Of a DNA stretch of 64,000 bases, positions 33,061-45,678 are shown one piece after another. A model generated the notes under the pieces. That model saw only the letters and a program-made list of their open reading frames with translations. It was not told the DNA's origin and did no database searches. The position numbers and the translations under genes are program-made. Numbering within the stretch: position 1 is the stretch's first letter; each line of letters opens with the position of its first letter. Origin of the DNA: Sorghum bicolor (Eukaryota > Streptophyta > Magnoliopsida > Poales > Poaceae); the NCBI RefSeq assembly GCF_000003195.3, contig NC_012876.2, forward strand, positions 58,832,407 to 58,896,406, read 5' to 3'.

Positions 33061-33290
33061 AGCGGTTCGCAACCCCTTTGTACAGGCGGATTGACGAACC
33101 GCCAGTGGCTATAGGCCTGTGGAAATAAAAGTTTCCACTGGCGGTTAACTGAGAACCGCCTGTAGAAACCGATTTCTACATGCGGTTCAGTTATGAGATC
33201 CGCCTGTGGAAATCAATTTCTACAGGCGGCTCTTTTATGTAAACCGCCTGTAGAAATTGGATTCTCCGCCTGTGGTAAGATTTTCCAATT
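33061..33290. repeat. CACTA left subterminal repeats (CCGCCTGTAGAAA family)
   Basis: Alternating direct and inverted copies of TTTCTACAGGCGG / CCGCCTGTAGAAA, forming snap-back pairs. They match the array at the right end (about 44355-44580) and a short internal set at 38590-38680. Confidence 0.9.
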
Positions 33291-33512
33291 TAACCCTATT
33301 TTTCAGCAAATCCTATTTTTAATATTATATATATATATATATTATATACATTAATATTGAAACTATGTTAGGCTACAAGATTCAACCAATGCAACATGCA
33401 ATATATTTATATATACCATTACTTTGTACATAAAATTATATTAATTACAAACATCACACATCAAAGTTTTTTGTTTACAGACATATGAGGTTTCACATCT
33501 GAAACCTCTGCT

Positions 33513-36500
33513 CTAATAACCCGATCGAGATAGCTTTAGCCTACTAATATCTCTTAGCGCTCTAAACTCAGGCTTTGCTAGGACGCTGGTCGGGTCGTGA
33601 TATTTCCCTTCGGTGGGAATGGCTTCTCTCAAGAGAAAAGTGCAGAGGTCCTCAACTATGTTATATAGAACAGCTTGAGTCACGCTCTTCACCTTTTCCA
33701 ACTCATGTTGCTGCAGAGGAAGTTAGAAACATCATAAATTTATAGTTCATATAACACATGCTTAGCAACAAAAAATGACACAAATAATATAAACGACTAT
33801 TAGAGCAATACCTTAGAAGGGTTAGTTACATATCTTCCGGTCTCTCTCATGAACTCGCACACGTAGAATCCACAGTGGACCGATCCGACTGGTTGCTTAT
33901 GGCACTGATGTATGACAAAAAAGTAGATACTTATTAGTTGCAACATCGTCATATGCATATTATATTTATAAAAGACAGCTTGTGATATTTTGGTACGTAC
34001 CGGCCATTTATAAAATAATCTCAATGGCTGCTCCGGTTCTGATGAATCACACCTTCCACCTTTGATCTTATAATACCTATAGGCCCTATAGTATCGAATA
34101 CACAATCCTCAAGTTATTCTGAAACTCTTGTAAAAATAGGTATGAATATTTAATGTACTCAGCTTACCGTTCCAAATGTGTAATGAATTTTGCATAACTT
34201 GAAGGATCATATAGTCTGCAGAGTCTAGGACTAGCACACGTCCTAGACTAGGATTAATGAGGAGGCAGATCCAGTGGTCCCTGAGAGAATCGAATTTATG
34301 ATGCAAGTGCCCATTGAAATTACTAATACGACGATGAATACAAATTGACACTTACCGAAAGTTGTATGGGGCAACAACACATTCTCGATCTTGATACTTG
34401 AGCAGTGCCAAGGCTATGTAGAGGTCATATTTACATTCATAATCTAGTCGACTTTCATCTATTATCTTCTTACGCTCAGCGGGGTCCAAACCTTCTAAGG
34501 AGTCGTGTTTGTCTCCGATTCTGAAGTTGTGCTGCTCCTCGCATATCTTCATCGGGCTCAGATACGCAACCCTTTTACTGGCAGACCTATCCGGATCTGA
34601 ACCGTACCGCATCTCTTGTTGTTCAAAATTCATTCTGCAATGAGCACTTGTACGTTAGATTTTGAAAATTGATGCAACTCATGAATAATAACACAAGATA
34701 GTACGAGTGACACTTACAATGCAAACACGGTTACCAGCTGCACGTCTAGTCTCTGCAGGTTCATCATTAGCCACATGTCCTCGAAGGTAACGATTGCCTT
34801 TGTACGCTCACTGTTGAATGCTATTGGTGGTATAATCACATTGATCGTGTCAATGCCTACAGAAACTGCTCTCATATACCAGTCATGCATCCTTTTTATA
34901 CCAGCTGGGATCTTTTTGAGTTTGTCCCAACTAAGTAGTGGTCTGCCTGGCTCATATTTAGTAGGGACAAATTTGTAATCATCCTTCGTTGGTGGCCTGA
35001 TATTGACAATACGTGTTTCACAGCTTTTTGACCCCTCCTTCTCATGCTCTGCTAAGTCAACAAGTTTTGAAGTGCGGCTCCTTGCAATTCCGGACAAAAA
35101 TAGGGCCGTACCAGCGGCCTTCTTCTTTGGCTCGTACGGGGAAACCAATTTGGGGACCGAGAATTTTATTTTCTTTGGTTGCGGTGGTGTCTTATCGTTA
35201 TTTTTTGGTGCCGGTGGTGTGGAAGATTGCGGTGTTGAAGCATGGGGTTTAGGTGATGGTGGTGAAGCCTGGGGTTTAGGTGATGGTGGGGGAGTGGGTT
35301 TTGATGGTGGCGGGGATGGTGGTTGAGGCATTATTGGTGATGGTGGTGGTGGGGATTGTGGATGCAAGATTGGAGAGGTTGGTGGAGTGGGAAGAGATGT
35401 GGGATGGGACGACTCCTGAGTCTGCGGCACTTCTTGGGGTGATGGTTCTGGTACCTGAGACAGCAGGACGTCCCGTCGAGGCCAAAGAATAAAATTCTTG
35501 ATAGCTTGTCCCAGTTTCTCAATGCCCTCGGGACTGGGAATGTCTAGCATGTCGTTCTCATATCCTTGGACAGCTGTCAACACTTCCACCCTGCAGTAGT
35601 CCTTAGGGATCTCACTACCATGGAATTGATGCCCCGGGATCGCAAGTCCTGTGGCTACTTCCCTTGTACGGTTATTGTTAAAACCATACCTTATGACTAG
35701 GGAGCAAGGCACAGGACTATCGATCTCATCAACTGGATAGCGGACCATGTCTCCGGTAGAGGCAATACTACTTGGGACGACCGGAGCTTGTTCTGTTGTT
35801 GTCGGGGCGACGACTAGCTGCATTTGAGGAGGCTGCTGGCCACTTAATTGGCTAGACATTGCGGTCGCCAATCGTTGCATCAACTCAGGAGGAGGATTGG
35901 AGAGGATTTTAGACATCACCTCTTCGACTTCTCTCTTAGCCTCCTCCTTAAAATAATTAGACATTTCTTCCTTGTAGCGATCCCGTTTCCTATACATTGC
36001 TTCCCACTCTGGTCCGAAGCCTTCTTTCCATCCTTCTTTTGATGAGATGCCTCGTACACGACCAGGATGCTCTGGGTTACCCAGAGCAACAGTAAGGACA
36101 TCTTTCTCCCTTTGAGGCTTAAATTCGCCCGCTTGCTGCTTAGCTACCACAGCGAAAATATTCTTCGCTGCCTCTTCGACCATTGGGTCAGAAAATGATA
36201 AGCCAGACTTGGCTTCCTTTGCCGATACACGAGCACGAATCCACCTCGAGCCCCTGCGACCAAGTTGGTCAGGGAGCGCTGGCAGACCTTTAGCCCTCTG
36301 CGCTTCATCCTCTTGCTCCCATTGGGCAAGCTTGCGCTGATAGCCACCTGTGCCTAGATGATGGTGGCACTTGTTCCTTTTTGCGAGCTTGGATTTAGAT
36401 TCGCTCAAAGCTTTGAACTCCTCGGTACTTCTCTGCTATAGAAACACCGCCCACTGACCAGCAGTGATTTTATACCTTTTTGTCGGGTCCAACCCTTTCT

Positions 36501-37307
36501 TTGCCCACTTAGAATTCAACTCGAACTTGTAATTCCTAAATATGATTCCCCACTGCTTCAATGTGTACTCCTTTACTAGGTCTTCTGAACCCTGAGGTAA
36601 AACAAACCTTGTAAGTAGCTTGTCCCACATTCTTGTGATTTCATTTTGGTCCACATTTGCCCACTCCCTGACTGTGATGTCAAGATGGTCCCTAACTAAG
36701 AATCCAAGTGTGTTACGCCACTTAGGTAAGGCCTCTGGAGGAGCTAGGGGTTGTCCTGTCGGGCTCACAACTGTAATTCTAAATGTGACTTTTGGAAACT
36801 GATTCAATCCTCGGTCACCTCGTTTCCTTTTTCTATCATCAGTCTTCTCGGTGGTTGTCTCCGTCGTCGGTTCGGGTGCACCTTCATGTGTGAATTCTTT
36901 CTGGGATAGGATCTTTTTCAGCTCATGAAACTGAGATAACACCTCCTGTTCATGTTAAAAGTTAAACACATAAATCATTATTGTACATATACTGAGGGAC
37001 ATAAAAGTTAGAAAGATTTAATTATGGATGAGTAATTCATCACCTCATCTACTTCTGAAATGTAATCAGGGTCACGTTCTAATTCACGACGAGCGTTCCT
37101 CTCTATGCGAGGATCTGGAATGTCGCTAGAGGAGGTCTCGTACGAAGGACTTGATTCATGTTCTTTTGCATTCTCTGTGTGGTCCGACCCTTGTGCTTGC
37201 TCAGTGTTGTGTGATACTTGCACCTTCTCTGTGTGGTCCGAACCTTTTTCCGGTGCTTGGTCGATGCGGTCAGACCGTGACGCTTGGTTTGGGGTTAGAG
37301 AAGTCAT
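33513..37307 (-). pseudogene. CACTA second gene: TNPA/Transposase_24-like with Pro-rich linker and Ulp1-like protease domain; interrupted by TAG
   Basis: The likely exon chain on the minus strand is 37044-37307, 34718-36945, 34356-34634, 34168-34279, then pieces at about 34000-34100, 33800-33900 and 33513-33710. The second exon holds a plant-transposase-type region (WANVDQNEITRMWDKL, KYKITAGQW-like). It then has a polyproline stretch (about 35060-35460). The last exons hold DHWICLLINPSLGRVLVLDS and [15 protein letters not shown], the His, Asp and Gln/Cys elements of a C48 (Ulp1/SENP) cysteine peptidase. A TAG at 36436-36438 breaks an otherwise continuous frame. The junction near 34090 does not keep frame with the splice sites I chose. 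Such proteases are common passengers of plant CACTA and MULE elements; their substrate here is unknown. Confidence 0.75.
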
Positions 37308-37344
37308 CGTGATAATCTATTCAAATAATTACTTAGCATTATAA

Positions 37345-38100
37345 ATAATGTATATACATAGACACTTAAACTAAAAGCAAATATTAATTGTTTATTATTT
37401 TTACACATAAATAAATATATGCAATTTACATATATATATATATAATTGCATTATAAATAATTGGATTATAAAAAAGAAATAATAACTACTTAGCTTATGC
37501 TATAATGTATATACATAGACACTTAAACTAAAAGCAAATATGAATTGCATTGTAAATAATGTATATACAATTAATAATTTTAAGAAAAATAAAACATCAT
37601 ATACATCAAATAAGAAAAATAAAAAATAATTATTTAGGATATGCATAATGTATATTTATCTAGGACAATTAACAATTAATAATTATTTAGGATAATTAAT
37701 AATTATTTAGGACAATTAATAATTAATAATACATCATATATATTTATTTAGAACAATTAATAATTATTTAGGACAATTATACATCATATACATCAAATAA
37801 GAAAAATAAAAAATAATTATTTAGGATATGCATAATGTATATAAGAAAAATAAAACATCATATACATTTATTTAGGACAATTAATAATTATTTAGGACAA
37901 TTAATAATTTTAAAAAAATAAAATATTATATACATTTATCTAGGACAATTAATAATTATTTATGACAATTAGTAAGTATTTAGAACAATTAATAATTAAT
38001 AATACATCATATATATATTTATTTAGAACAATTAATAATTATTTATAATAATTATACATCATATACATCAAATAAGAAAAATAAAAAATAAAAAAAAATA
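37345..38100. repeat. AT-rich tandem-like spacer inside CACTA
   Basis: Recurring GGACAATTAATAATTATTTA and CATCATATACATCAAATAAG units, non-coding, between the two element genes. Confidence 0.8.
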
Positions 38101-38679
38101 AAACAATGGCCGCTGGTGGGCCGGCCCAGCTGGGCAGGCGGCCCACCGGCCCCTGCCCCTCCCCCTCCCTCTCACCCTCGCCCTCTGCACGGTCGCAAGG
38201 CCGCCGCCGCCGCCGCGGGTGACCACCCCGACGCACTAGCCACCTCGACTCCCCCCGCCTCCCAACGCCGCCTCGACTTCCCCACGCCGGCCGCACTCGC
38301 CGCATCGCCGCCGGCGAGCCGCGGCCGCCGCGCGCGCTCTCTGCCTCCGACGCCGAGCTCCCGCATCGGCCGCCGCGTGAAGCCGCCTCCGCCGCAGCCG
38401 CACGCGCACCCACTCCCATGTCGCAGCCGAGAGCTTACCTCCAAGAGAAGATGCCGGCGAGAAGGAGAAGGAGAAGGTCGCCGGCAATGGGAAATTTGGG
38501 CAGCCTGGCGGCGTGTTTGAATAGAGACTGGCGCCTTCGGGGACTTAGAAAATTTCAGGTCTGCGCGCGGAGTATATATAGCCTCGATTTCTACAGGCGG
38601 TTGGCATTGACCACCGACTGTAGAAATAGCACTATACAGGCGGTGGTCAATACCACCCGTCTGTACAAAGTTTTTTGCA

Positions 38680-38680
<1 letters not shown>
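38101..38680. promoter_or_regulatory. GC-rich CpG block and internal CTACAGGCGG repeats
   Basis: 38101-38530 is strongly GC-rich with low-complexity Pro/Ala/Arg frames on both strands. 38590-38670 carries three or more CTACAGGCGGT / CCACCGACTGTAG motifs like the element ends. It may be the remains of a promoter region or of a nested element end. No credible protein. Confidence 0.5.

Positions 38681-38772
<92 letters not shown>
38681..38772. repeat. (ATT)n trinucleotide microsatellite
   Basis: About 30 uninterrupted ATT units; it creates a false poly-Tyr frame. Confidence 0.95.
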
Positions 38773-39017
38773 GTTTTCTATATTTTTTGTTACTATTTTT
38801 TATTGCATATTGATATTATAATATAATAATATTTTAACATAATTATTTCTATATTCTATATTTGTAACATAATTATATTGTTTATATATTATTTGTATAA
38901 TGATATTTCACACCTATATATTATTTTTTATATTATTTTAAATTTCAAATGCATATTGCATATTGTATGAAAGGTAGAGCTTGATGAGCTCTAACTTCAC
39001 TCTATCCAAAACTTTTC

Positions 39018-39724
39018 ATTTGAGGACGTTTAGTGCCTAGTTGGACCTAGTTTGACCTAGTCAAATTTTGAAATTTTACATTTTCACAACTACACACACG
39101 TTTTCGAAACCCGATACGTCCCCAACTCGAAAAGTCATGAATACAAAGATTGTTCCACTCATCAAGATATACATTTCATACATAGGACATTTTTGCATTT
39201 GACAAAGCGTTTCAAAAGTGTAGTTCTAAATCCACAAGTCTCACATATAGTTTCATAAAGTTTGTGTCACATTCAACACTTTGTGACTAGAGTTTACCAA
39301 TTCTTTGTCAAATGCCAAAATATCGTATGTATGGAATGTGTATCTTGAGGAGCTCTAACACCCATGTATTCAAAAGTTTTCATTTGAGGTCATTTAGTGC
39401 CTAGTTTGACCTAGTTTGACCAAGTCAAATCTTGGATTTTTTCTGAAAAGTCACTTTGACCGGACCCTTTGTAGTCTCAGATACAAAAGTCATAAATACA
39501 AAGTTTGTCCAGCTTATCAAGATACACATTGTGTGTAAGGGTCAACTTTTCATCTGAGCGAGTTTGGACCACTCAAATTTTGAAATTTCAAATTTCCATA
39601 GCTACACACATGTTTTCGAAACCCGAGACGTCCCCAACTCGAAAAGTCATGAATACAAAGTTTGTTCCACTCATCAAGATATATATTTCATACATAGGAC
39701 ATTTTTGCATTTGACAAAGCGTTT
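39018..39724. repeat. Direct repeats at the 3' side of the CACTA TNP2 gene
   Basis: A block of about 150 bp (TCAAATTTTGAAATTT..TTTTCGAAACCCGA..CGTCCCCAACTCGAAAAG..CATTTGACAAAGCGTTT) at about 39060-39211 recurs at about 39574-39724. TTCATTTGAGG..TTTAGTGCCTAGTTTGACC also occurs twice (39018, 39375). The tandem unit is about 0.5 kb. Confidence 0.85.
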
Positions 39725-39747
39725 ACATGACGAATCACAGATACAAT

Positions 39748-42700
39748 CTAGGCCGCTACTATTCTCCCTTGTTCATCAGGGCGCACCCGTGGCAAAGAAC
39801 TCTGTGGGATGCTTCGCTCAATATTTTTTATCTTCATAGGATGGTCCACAAAGAGGGACATATCACTGAACTGGTTAAAATCCTCTAGATCTGATACACC
39901 GTCAACTCCAACTGCTTGTTGCTTTCTTGGAAAAACTACATGCTTCGGTTTGTCGGTAGTTTTCTTCTCATTCTTAGAAAGGATCTGCTCAGCATAGAAA
40001 ACCTGTGCAACACGATTAGCAAGGATCCATGGGTCATCTTTATATCCCACCTTACTTAGATCAAGAACTCTGACCCCATAATTATCCACTGTGACATGTT
40101 TATCTGCAACCCATTGATATCGAAACACAGGGATCTGAAATGTACCATAGTCTAGTTCCCATATGTCCTCGATGAAGCCAAAGTATGTAATAATATCACC
40201 AGTTTTGTCATCTATGGCCTCGCATCGAACACCACTATTTTGTGTCATGCTCTTTTGGTCCTTGGACTTGGTATGAAATGTGAATCCACTTATGTCATAG
40301 GTTTGCCATGTTATGACTTGGCGTGATGGTCCAGATGCCAAAGCCTTGATGGTTTGTTTCTCAATTGTTTCCCCATATGGAATGTCCTGCTCCCTTAGCC
40401 ATGTGTATAACTGTTTCTTGTGTTCCTTCATTACCCAATCCTCTGTTTGCCTAGGATTATGTTCTCGAAGCTCATCCATGTGTTGTTCAATCAAATGCTC
40501 CATTATCGAGAGCTGACGTAAGATGTTGTGATGTGCCTCAAGTACTGTATTGTAATCTGGTGGGATGAATGACTTTCGTCCAATCCTCCCACATCCATGT
40601 AGCCTACCCTCATGTCTTGACGGAGGCAAACCTATTGCAACCTGGTCTTTTAGGACATTATTACAGAATGGTCCTCCTGACTCAATCGCCTCTTCGGTAC
40701 AATACCCCTCTATCATGGACACCTCGGGACGAGCACGAGTTGATACATAGCCATTTAGTATTGACATAAAACGCTCGTAAGTCCACATTTCATGCAGGTA
40801 CATGGGACCCAGTGCCTGTATTTGTGGAACCAAGTGCACCACAAGGTGCACCATGATATCAAAGAATGATGGGGGGAAACACATCTCAAACTGTGACACT
40901 GTTTCCACTGCGAATTCCTGAAGGGATTCTAACTCATCACGGTCAATTACCTTTTGTGTGATCTTGTTGAAAAAGTAGCACAACCGTGTGACTGCCATCT
41001 TTAAGAATACTGGATTTATAGCCCTTATTGCAATAGGGAGGAAAGTAGTCAGCATGACATGACAATCATGTGAGTTGTAGTTGGTGAGTGCTAGGTCTTT
41101 CATTGACACAAAACTCCGTATGCTAGAGCAGAATCCAGATAGGACTTTCAATTTCTTCAACCACTCACACATCGCATGTTTCTCATCTATGTTGAGGTTG
41201 TAGCTTGCTGCTGGGAGATGGTACTTCCCATTTTCTTGAAGAACAGGATGAAGCTCTTTTTTTATGCCTAACTGCACCATGTCAAAGCGTGAATTGAATC
41301 CTTCCTTTGTCTTGGTCTTGATGTCTAGCAATGTGCCCATTAGACTTTCGAACACATTTTTCTGGACGTGCATACCATCGATCGCGTGTCGTACATCCAA
41401 GTCTTTCCAGTATGGCAAATACTCAAAGAAAATAGACTTCTTCTTGAATGTTGCCCTTGGAGTTGATTTGACATCCTTTCTTAATTTTCCATCCTTTGTC
41501 TTCTTTCCAAACACAAATTTAATGTTGCTCACTATTTTGAAAACTCTATGGCCTTTGCTATTACCTAATGGTGCATCTGAGTTCCTTTCATCATTATAGT
41601 CAAAGTACTTATCCATCTTTTTCAGGCGGTACTTGTGTCCTTTCGATAAGAAGCGTCTGTGCCTCATGTACACTATCTTCTTAGATGCATTAAGGGACAC
41701 GTAATGGGTTCCATCTATGCACACCACGCAACCAACCTTTCCCTTGAAGTGCCCTGATAAAATAAAGAGAGCGGGGTAATCGTTGATAGTAACAAAAATA
41801 ATTGCTCTTAGCGTGAATGAATCTTTGCGATACTCGTCCAACATTTGAACACCTTTTTCCCATAACATTTTCATTTCCTCCATCAATGGCTCTAGGAAAA
41901 CATCCATGTCAACTCCAGGTTGAACTGGTCCAGAGATAAGTAAGGTTAGCAAAAGGTATTTTCGCTTCTGCATCAACCATGGAGGGAGGTTGTAGATGGT
42001 GAGAATCACCGGCCATGTGCTATGCTTGCTGCTCCTCTCAGCAAATGGATTCATTCCATCTGTACACAGTGCGATCCTAACATTCCTTAGTTCGCTGGCA
42101 AAGTCTTGGTGGTTGTCATTGAAATCTTGCCACTGCTTTCCATCGGCTGGATGGCGAAGCTTGCCATCATTTTTGTGCTCATCAGAAGCATGCCAACTCA
42201 TAAGTTTTGCATCCTCAGGGTTAGCAAACAAACTCCTCAGTCGATCTACCACTGGAAGGTACCACATCACTAAAGCAGGAATATTTTTCTGCGCATAATA
42301 GTCAACCTCTTCTTTATCTTTGCTCATGGGTTTTGAACTCTGTTGAGTGTTCTTTTGGGCCTTCTTTCGCTTCTTCCCTGCTTTACACATGGAGGCAGCA
42401 CAATCCTCTCGATAGTCTTTGTTTGTCTTGTACCGACTTGCACCACAATTTGGACAACTATCCAAGTCCTTGTAATCATCACCTCGGTACAGGATACAAT
42501 GATTTCTACACGCATGGATCTTCTCGACACCCATAGTCAGCGGACTGATCAGCTTCTTTGCATAGTACGTGTTAGCAGGAACTTTGTTCTCCTTTGGAAA
42601 CATATCGCCGATAATACTTAAGAACGCATCGAATCCAGCATCGGACAAACCATACCTGGCTTTTGCCATCAACAGTTTGAGCACAGCTCGTAACGTTGTG

Positions 42701-43269
42701 TACTCTTTGGTACAACCTTTAGACTCATCATACAAAGGCTCTTCTGCTGCCTTCTTCAAGGCCTCCATCCCTTTCATTAATAACATTGATGGTTCAGTAT
42801 GACGACGCAACATTGCCTCCAAGAATTCAGCATCTTCTGCAGCCGTATCATTTGGTAAGACATGAGTTCTTGCACCATCATTTCCCCCAGCAGATCCACC
42901 AGCGGTAACATTTGGCACAACATGTTCACTCTGGGGTGTGTCGTGGAAAAACTGATCAGCAGGCATGCCTGGACCATCGGTGTCGATGTGTGCTGGGTCC
43001 CCAACTGTATAAGGCGCTGAGCTACCCTCTCCATGCTTTGTCCAAATCAAGTAATCCTTCATAAATCCTCAGCAGATTAGATGAGAAATGATTACTTCAG
43101 TATCTTCAAATAGAAGAATATTTCTGCAGTCGTAGCATGGACAATATATATGCTTCGTCTTTGTTCTCAAAGCATGGTTCTTAGCGGCATCAACAAACCT
43201 ATGCACCTCAGGTATATATGATGGATCTAGTCTTGATAAGTTATACATCCATAAGGACCTCTCCATCAT
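39748..43269 (-). pseudogene. CACTA TNP2 transposase, full length but with one in-frame TGA
   Basis: The frame runs from ATG 43269 to the stop at 39748 (about 1,173 codons), broken only by TGA at 43069-43071. The first 66 codons hold the transposase-associated domain (RSLWMYNL, YCPCYDCRN). After the stop come FMKDYLIWTKHGEG, HACRNHCILYRG and CPNCGASRYK, then the TNP2 core (RNVRIALCTDGMNPFA, STWPVILTIYNLPP, CVVCIDGT). DUF4218-like (CHVMLTTFLPIAIR) and DUF4216-like (GDIITYFGFIEDIWELDYG) regions follow, matching the domain order of intact plant TNP2 proteins. Relatives have a basic residue at the broken position; CGA to TGA is the simplest origin. Expression of an N-terminally shortened protein from ATG 43062 remains possible, since the rest is open. 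Confidence 0.88.
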
Positions 43270-44350
43270 GACCTGTTGAAAAGTTAGTAAATTAATTGAA
43301 ATATTGTCTATGAATATTTGTTATTAAAAATAAAATAAGACCTAACAATTAAATCAAATTGAAAAAGAAATCATGGAAATGGTGAGAGGAGAGGCAACAT
43401 CTTAAACAAGAGGGCACAAAAATGCTTATCGCGTAATTAAATCAAATTTACATAAAAAATAACATCCTAAACAATATAATTTAAAAAACTAAAAAGAAAA
43501 CTTACCTTTCTTAGCCACCTCCACCTCCTTCCAAGAAATGAAGATCAAAACCTCCACCCTTGTATTTTGACCTGTTGAAAAGTTAGTAAATTAATTGAAA
43601 TATTGTCTACGAATATTTGTTATCAAAAATAAAAGAACACCTAACAATTAAATCAAATTGAAAAAGTAAAACAAGTATCAAAAATAAAGACAAAACCATA
43701 AATATATATCTTTATATCACTAAAATAAATTTGACAAGGTACAAAAACACTGTTGATTGAAACTAAATATATTATATCACTAAAAAATTTGAGAAGGAAA
43801 CATGGAAATGGTGAGAGGAGAGGCAACATCTGAAGCAACCTCATATATAAAAAATGCTTATCGCATAATTAAATCAAATTTACATAAAAAATAACATCCT
43901 AAACCATATAATTTAAAAAACTAAAAAAAAACTTATCTTTCTCTCCCTTCCTAAGCATGGAAACACCATTCATGGAAACTACTACATATATATTTCTTGG
44001 ATTCACAAATTAGAGAAGGAAACATAAAAAAGAAGATAGGAGAGACATCATATATTCATCTTAAGCAACTTTATTTGAGCAAAATAGACCATACCTAGCT
44101 ATTCTACTCTCTCTCTCTCATGGTGAAACCCTAGATCCAAAAAGTAGCTCAAATTGAGCAAGAGGGCACAAAAAGAGGCATTAGAGGCATCAACTAACCT
44201 TTCTTAGCCAGCTCCTTCCAAGAAATGAAGATCAAAACCTCCCCCCTTGTATTTTGAAAAATCTGGACCTCCAAAGTGGGCTGCAATGGAAGGTGGCTGC
44301 GAGCTACAGTTCTGTCCGAGGAGGAAGAAGGGGCTGGTGGTATTTATAGG
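43270..44350. other. CACTA 5' region upstream of TNP2, with a ~300-bp direct repeat
   Basis: GACCTGTTGAAAAGTTAGTAAATTAATTG begins at about 43270 and again at about 43570. CATGGAAATGGTGAGAGGAG, GCTTATCGCRTAATTAAATC and CTCCTTCCAAGAAATGAAG also recur. Non-coding leader or promoter of the transposase gene. Confidence 0.7.
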
Positions 44351-44354
44351 AAGA

Positions 44355-44607
44355 TAAATCACAGGCGGTCATGTTATGTGAACCGCCTGTGTTAATAGAT
44401 TTACACAGACGGTTCGCATAACTGAACCGCCTGTGTAAATGGACCATTTACATAGGCGGTTTTCTTACAATAACCGCCTGTACTGAGCCTTTTATACAGG
44501 CGGTTTTCAATTCTAGCCGTATAAATTTTCAACATAGGCGCATTATAACTAAAACCGTCTGTAGAAATGTTTTACCCCCGCTGGCTTAGAACCTCTGTGT
44601 ACTAGTA
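44355..44607. repeat. CACTA right subterminal repeats and TIR
   Basis: Repeated ACAGGCGGTT / AACCGCCTGT motifs up to the terminus ending ACTAGTA at 44607. Confidence 0.88.
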
Positions 44608-45053
44608 TAATTTCAGTTGACCAGACGTTACAAGTTGCATGATGCATTCATGGTACGGTGACCTCCTGCTTTAGTTTGCACCAGAATATTGACTGAGTAT
44701 ATACATGTACTCGTCCGGCCATGAGGTAGTGCACATATATTAATATTTAAATTTTAAAATATTTGACCAATAATTTAACTAACAATTTTAATTACTATAA
44801 TATAAACTTGGTATGAATTATTATTTTGCAAATAAATCAAGATTATCCTATTATCATAAGTTTATAAGTATAAACAATATAATATAACGTAAGTAAATGG
44901 TTAAAGTGTAACTTAGGAGATTATATCATGCCAAAGTAAAGGAGGGAGTAATCAATAACGACAATATTGATTGAACTATCATGATCTGCATGGCGAGGAT
45001 AAGTGTTTCATGTCTACGTGTGAACGATTGTAATGTATAAATTAAGTTATTAT
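44608..45053. other. Continuation of the CA4 upstream flank
   Basis: Homologous in inverse orientation to about 25080-25400. It ends in a GGAGGGAGTA Stowaway-end remnant near 44940. No gene. Confidence 0.6.
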
Positions 45054-45678
45054 CAAGGTTCAAAAAGACGCTCCTAAGGGATTGCCAAGGCGCGCTTACG
45101 CGCTGGGCGGAGGGGTGCTGCCTTGCCTAAGAGGGTAGGCGGAGGGACATGCCATGTGTACTGTACACCCAAATCCAGAGCCATGCTGCAAGCAGAGGTC
45201 ACCTATGGGGGAGGAGGACCAGCAGACCGTGGGTGGAGGTCGCCGGTGGGGGAGGAGGATTGACAGAGGTCGCTATTGAGGGCATAGAGTGGCAGGCAGC
45301 ATGCGCGTGCGGGCGACGTGCCTACTAGAGGAGACAAAAGAGGATCGGCGGTCGGTTGGCGGAGGTCTCTGGTGGACCTGCGGATAGCACGTGCGGGCAG
45401 TTGTATGCGTCAGTTGTAGCGGTGGGAGACGCAGCAGAGAAGGAAGAGATAATCATATAAGGTTTTGGGGGCTTGGTCTTTGGGGCGTTTACTGTTTTAT
45501 GGGTCTTTCTCTAAAATCTACTTATCTCCTATTTTCTTTTTCTTTTTTAAATATATATGTGAGTATATACTAATGCCTAGAAAACGTCTTAGAACACCTA
45601 GGCTGGCCGGCCTACGCTCGCATAGGCTCGAGGCGGTGGGTCATTGCCTAGATGTCGCCTAGTCCCTTTTTGAACTTG
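45054..45678. mobile_element. hAT-like non-autonomous element (625 bp), 8-bp TSD
   Basis: Termini CAAGGTTCAAAAAG and, inverted, CAAGTTCAAAAAG, flanked by GTTATTAT on both sides (45046-45053, 45679-45686). The interior is GC-rich with CTAGGCG / CGCCTAG motifs. No transposase. Confidence 0.85.

Larger units (their letters stand above)
33037..44607 (-). mobile_element. Near-complete CACTA transposon (11.57 kb), TSD TAA
   Basis: The left end starts CACTGTACAGAG. The right end, inverted, starts TACTAGTACACAGAGG, consistent with a CACTAGTACA-type TIR carrying one lost A (left) and one C-to-T change (right). TAA flanks both ends (33034-33036, 44608-44610). The inverted copy of this locus at about 25.4 kb reads CATCTTAAATTCAG without the element, giving an empty site. 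Both ends hold CTACAGGCGG / CCGCCTGTAGAAA repeats. Inside are a TNP2 gene and a second gene with a Ulp1-like domain, both on the minus strand. It lies 1.09 kb upstream of the CA4 ATG. Confidence 0.9.

Noticed and set aside
38039..38813. Pro/Arg-rich frames and a poly-Tyr tail near 38.1-38.8 kb
   Set aside because: They come from a CpG-rich block and an (ATT)n microsatellite within the CACTA element.
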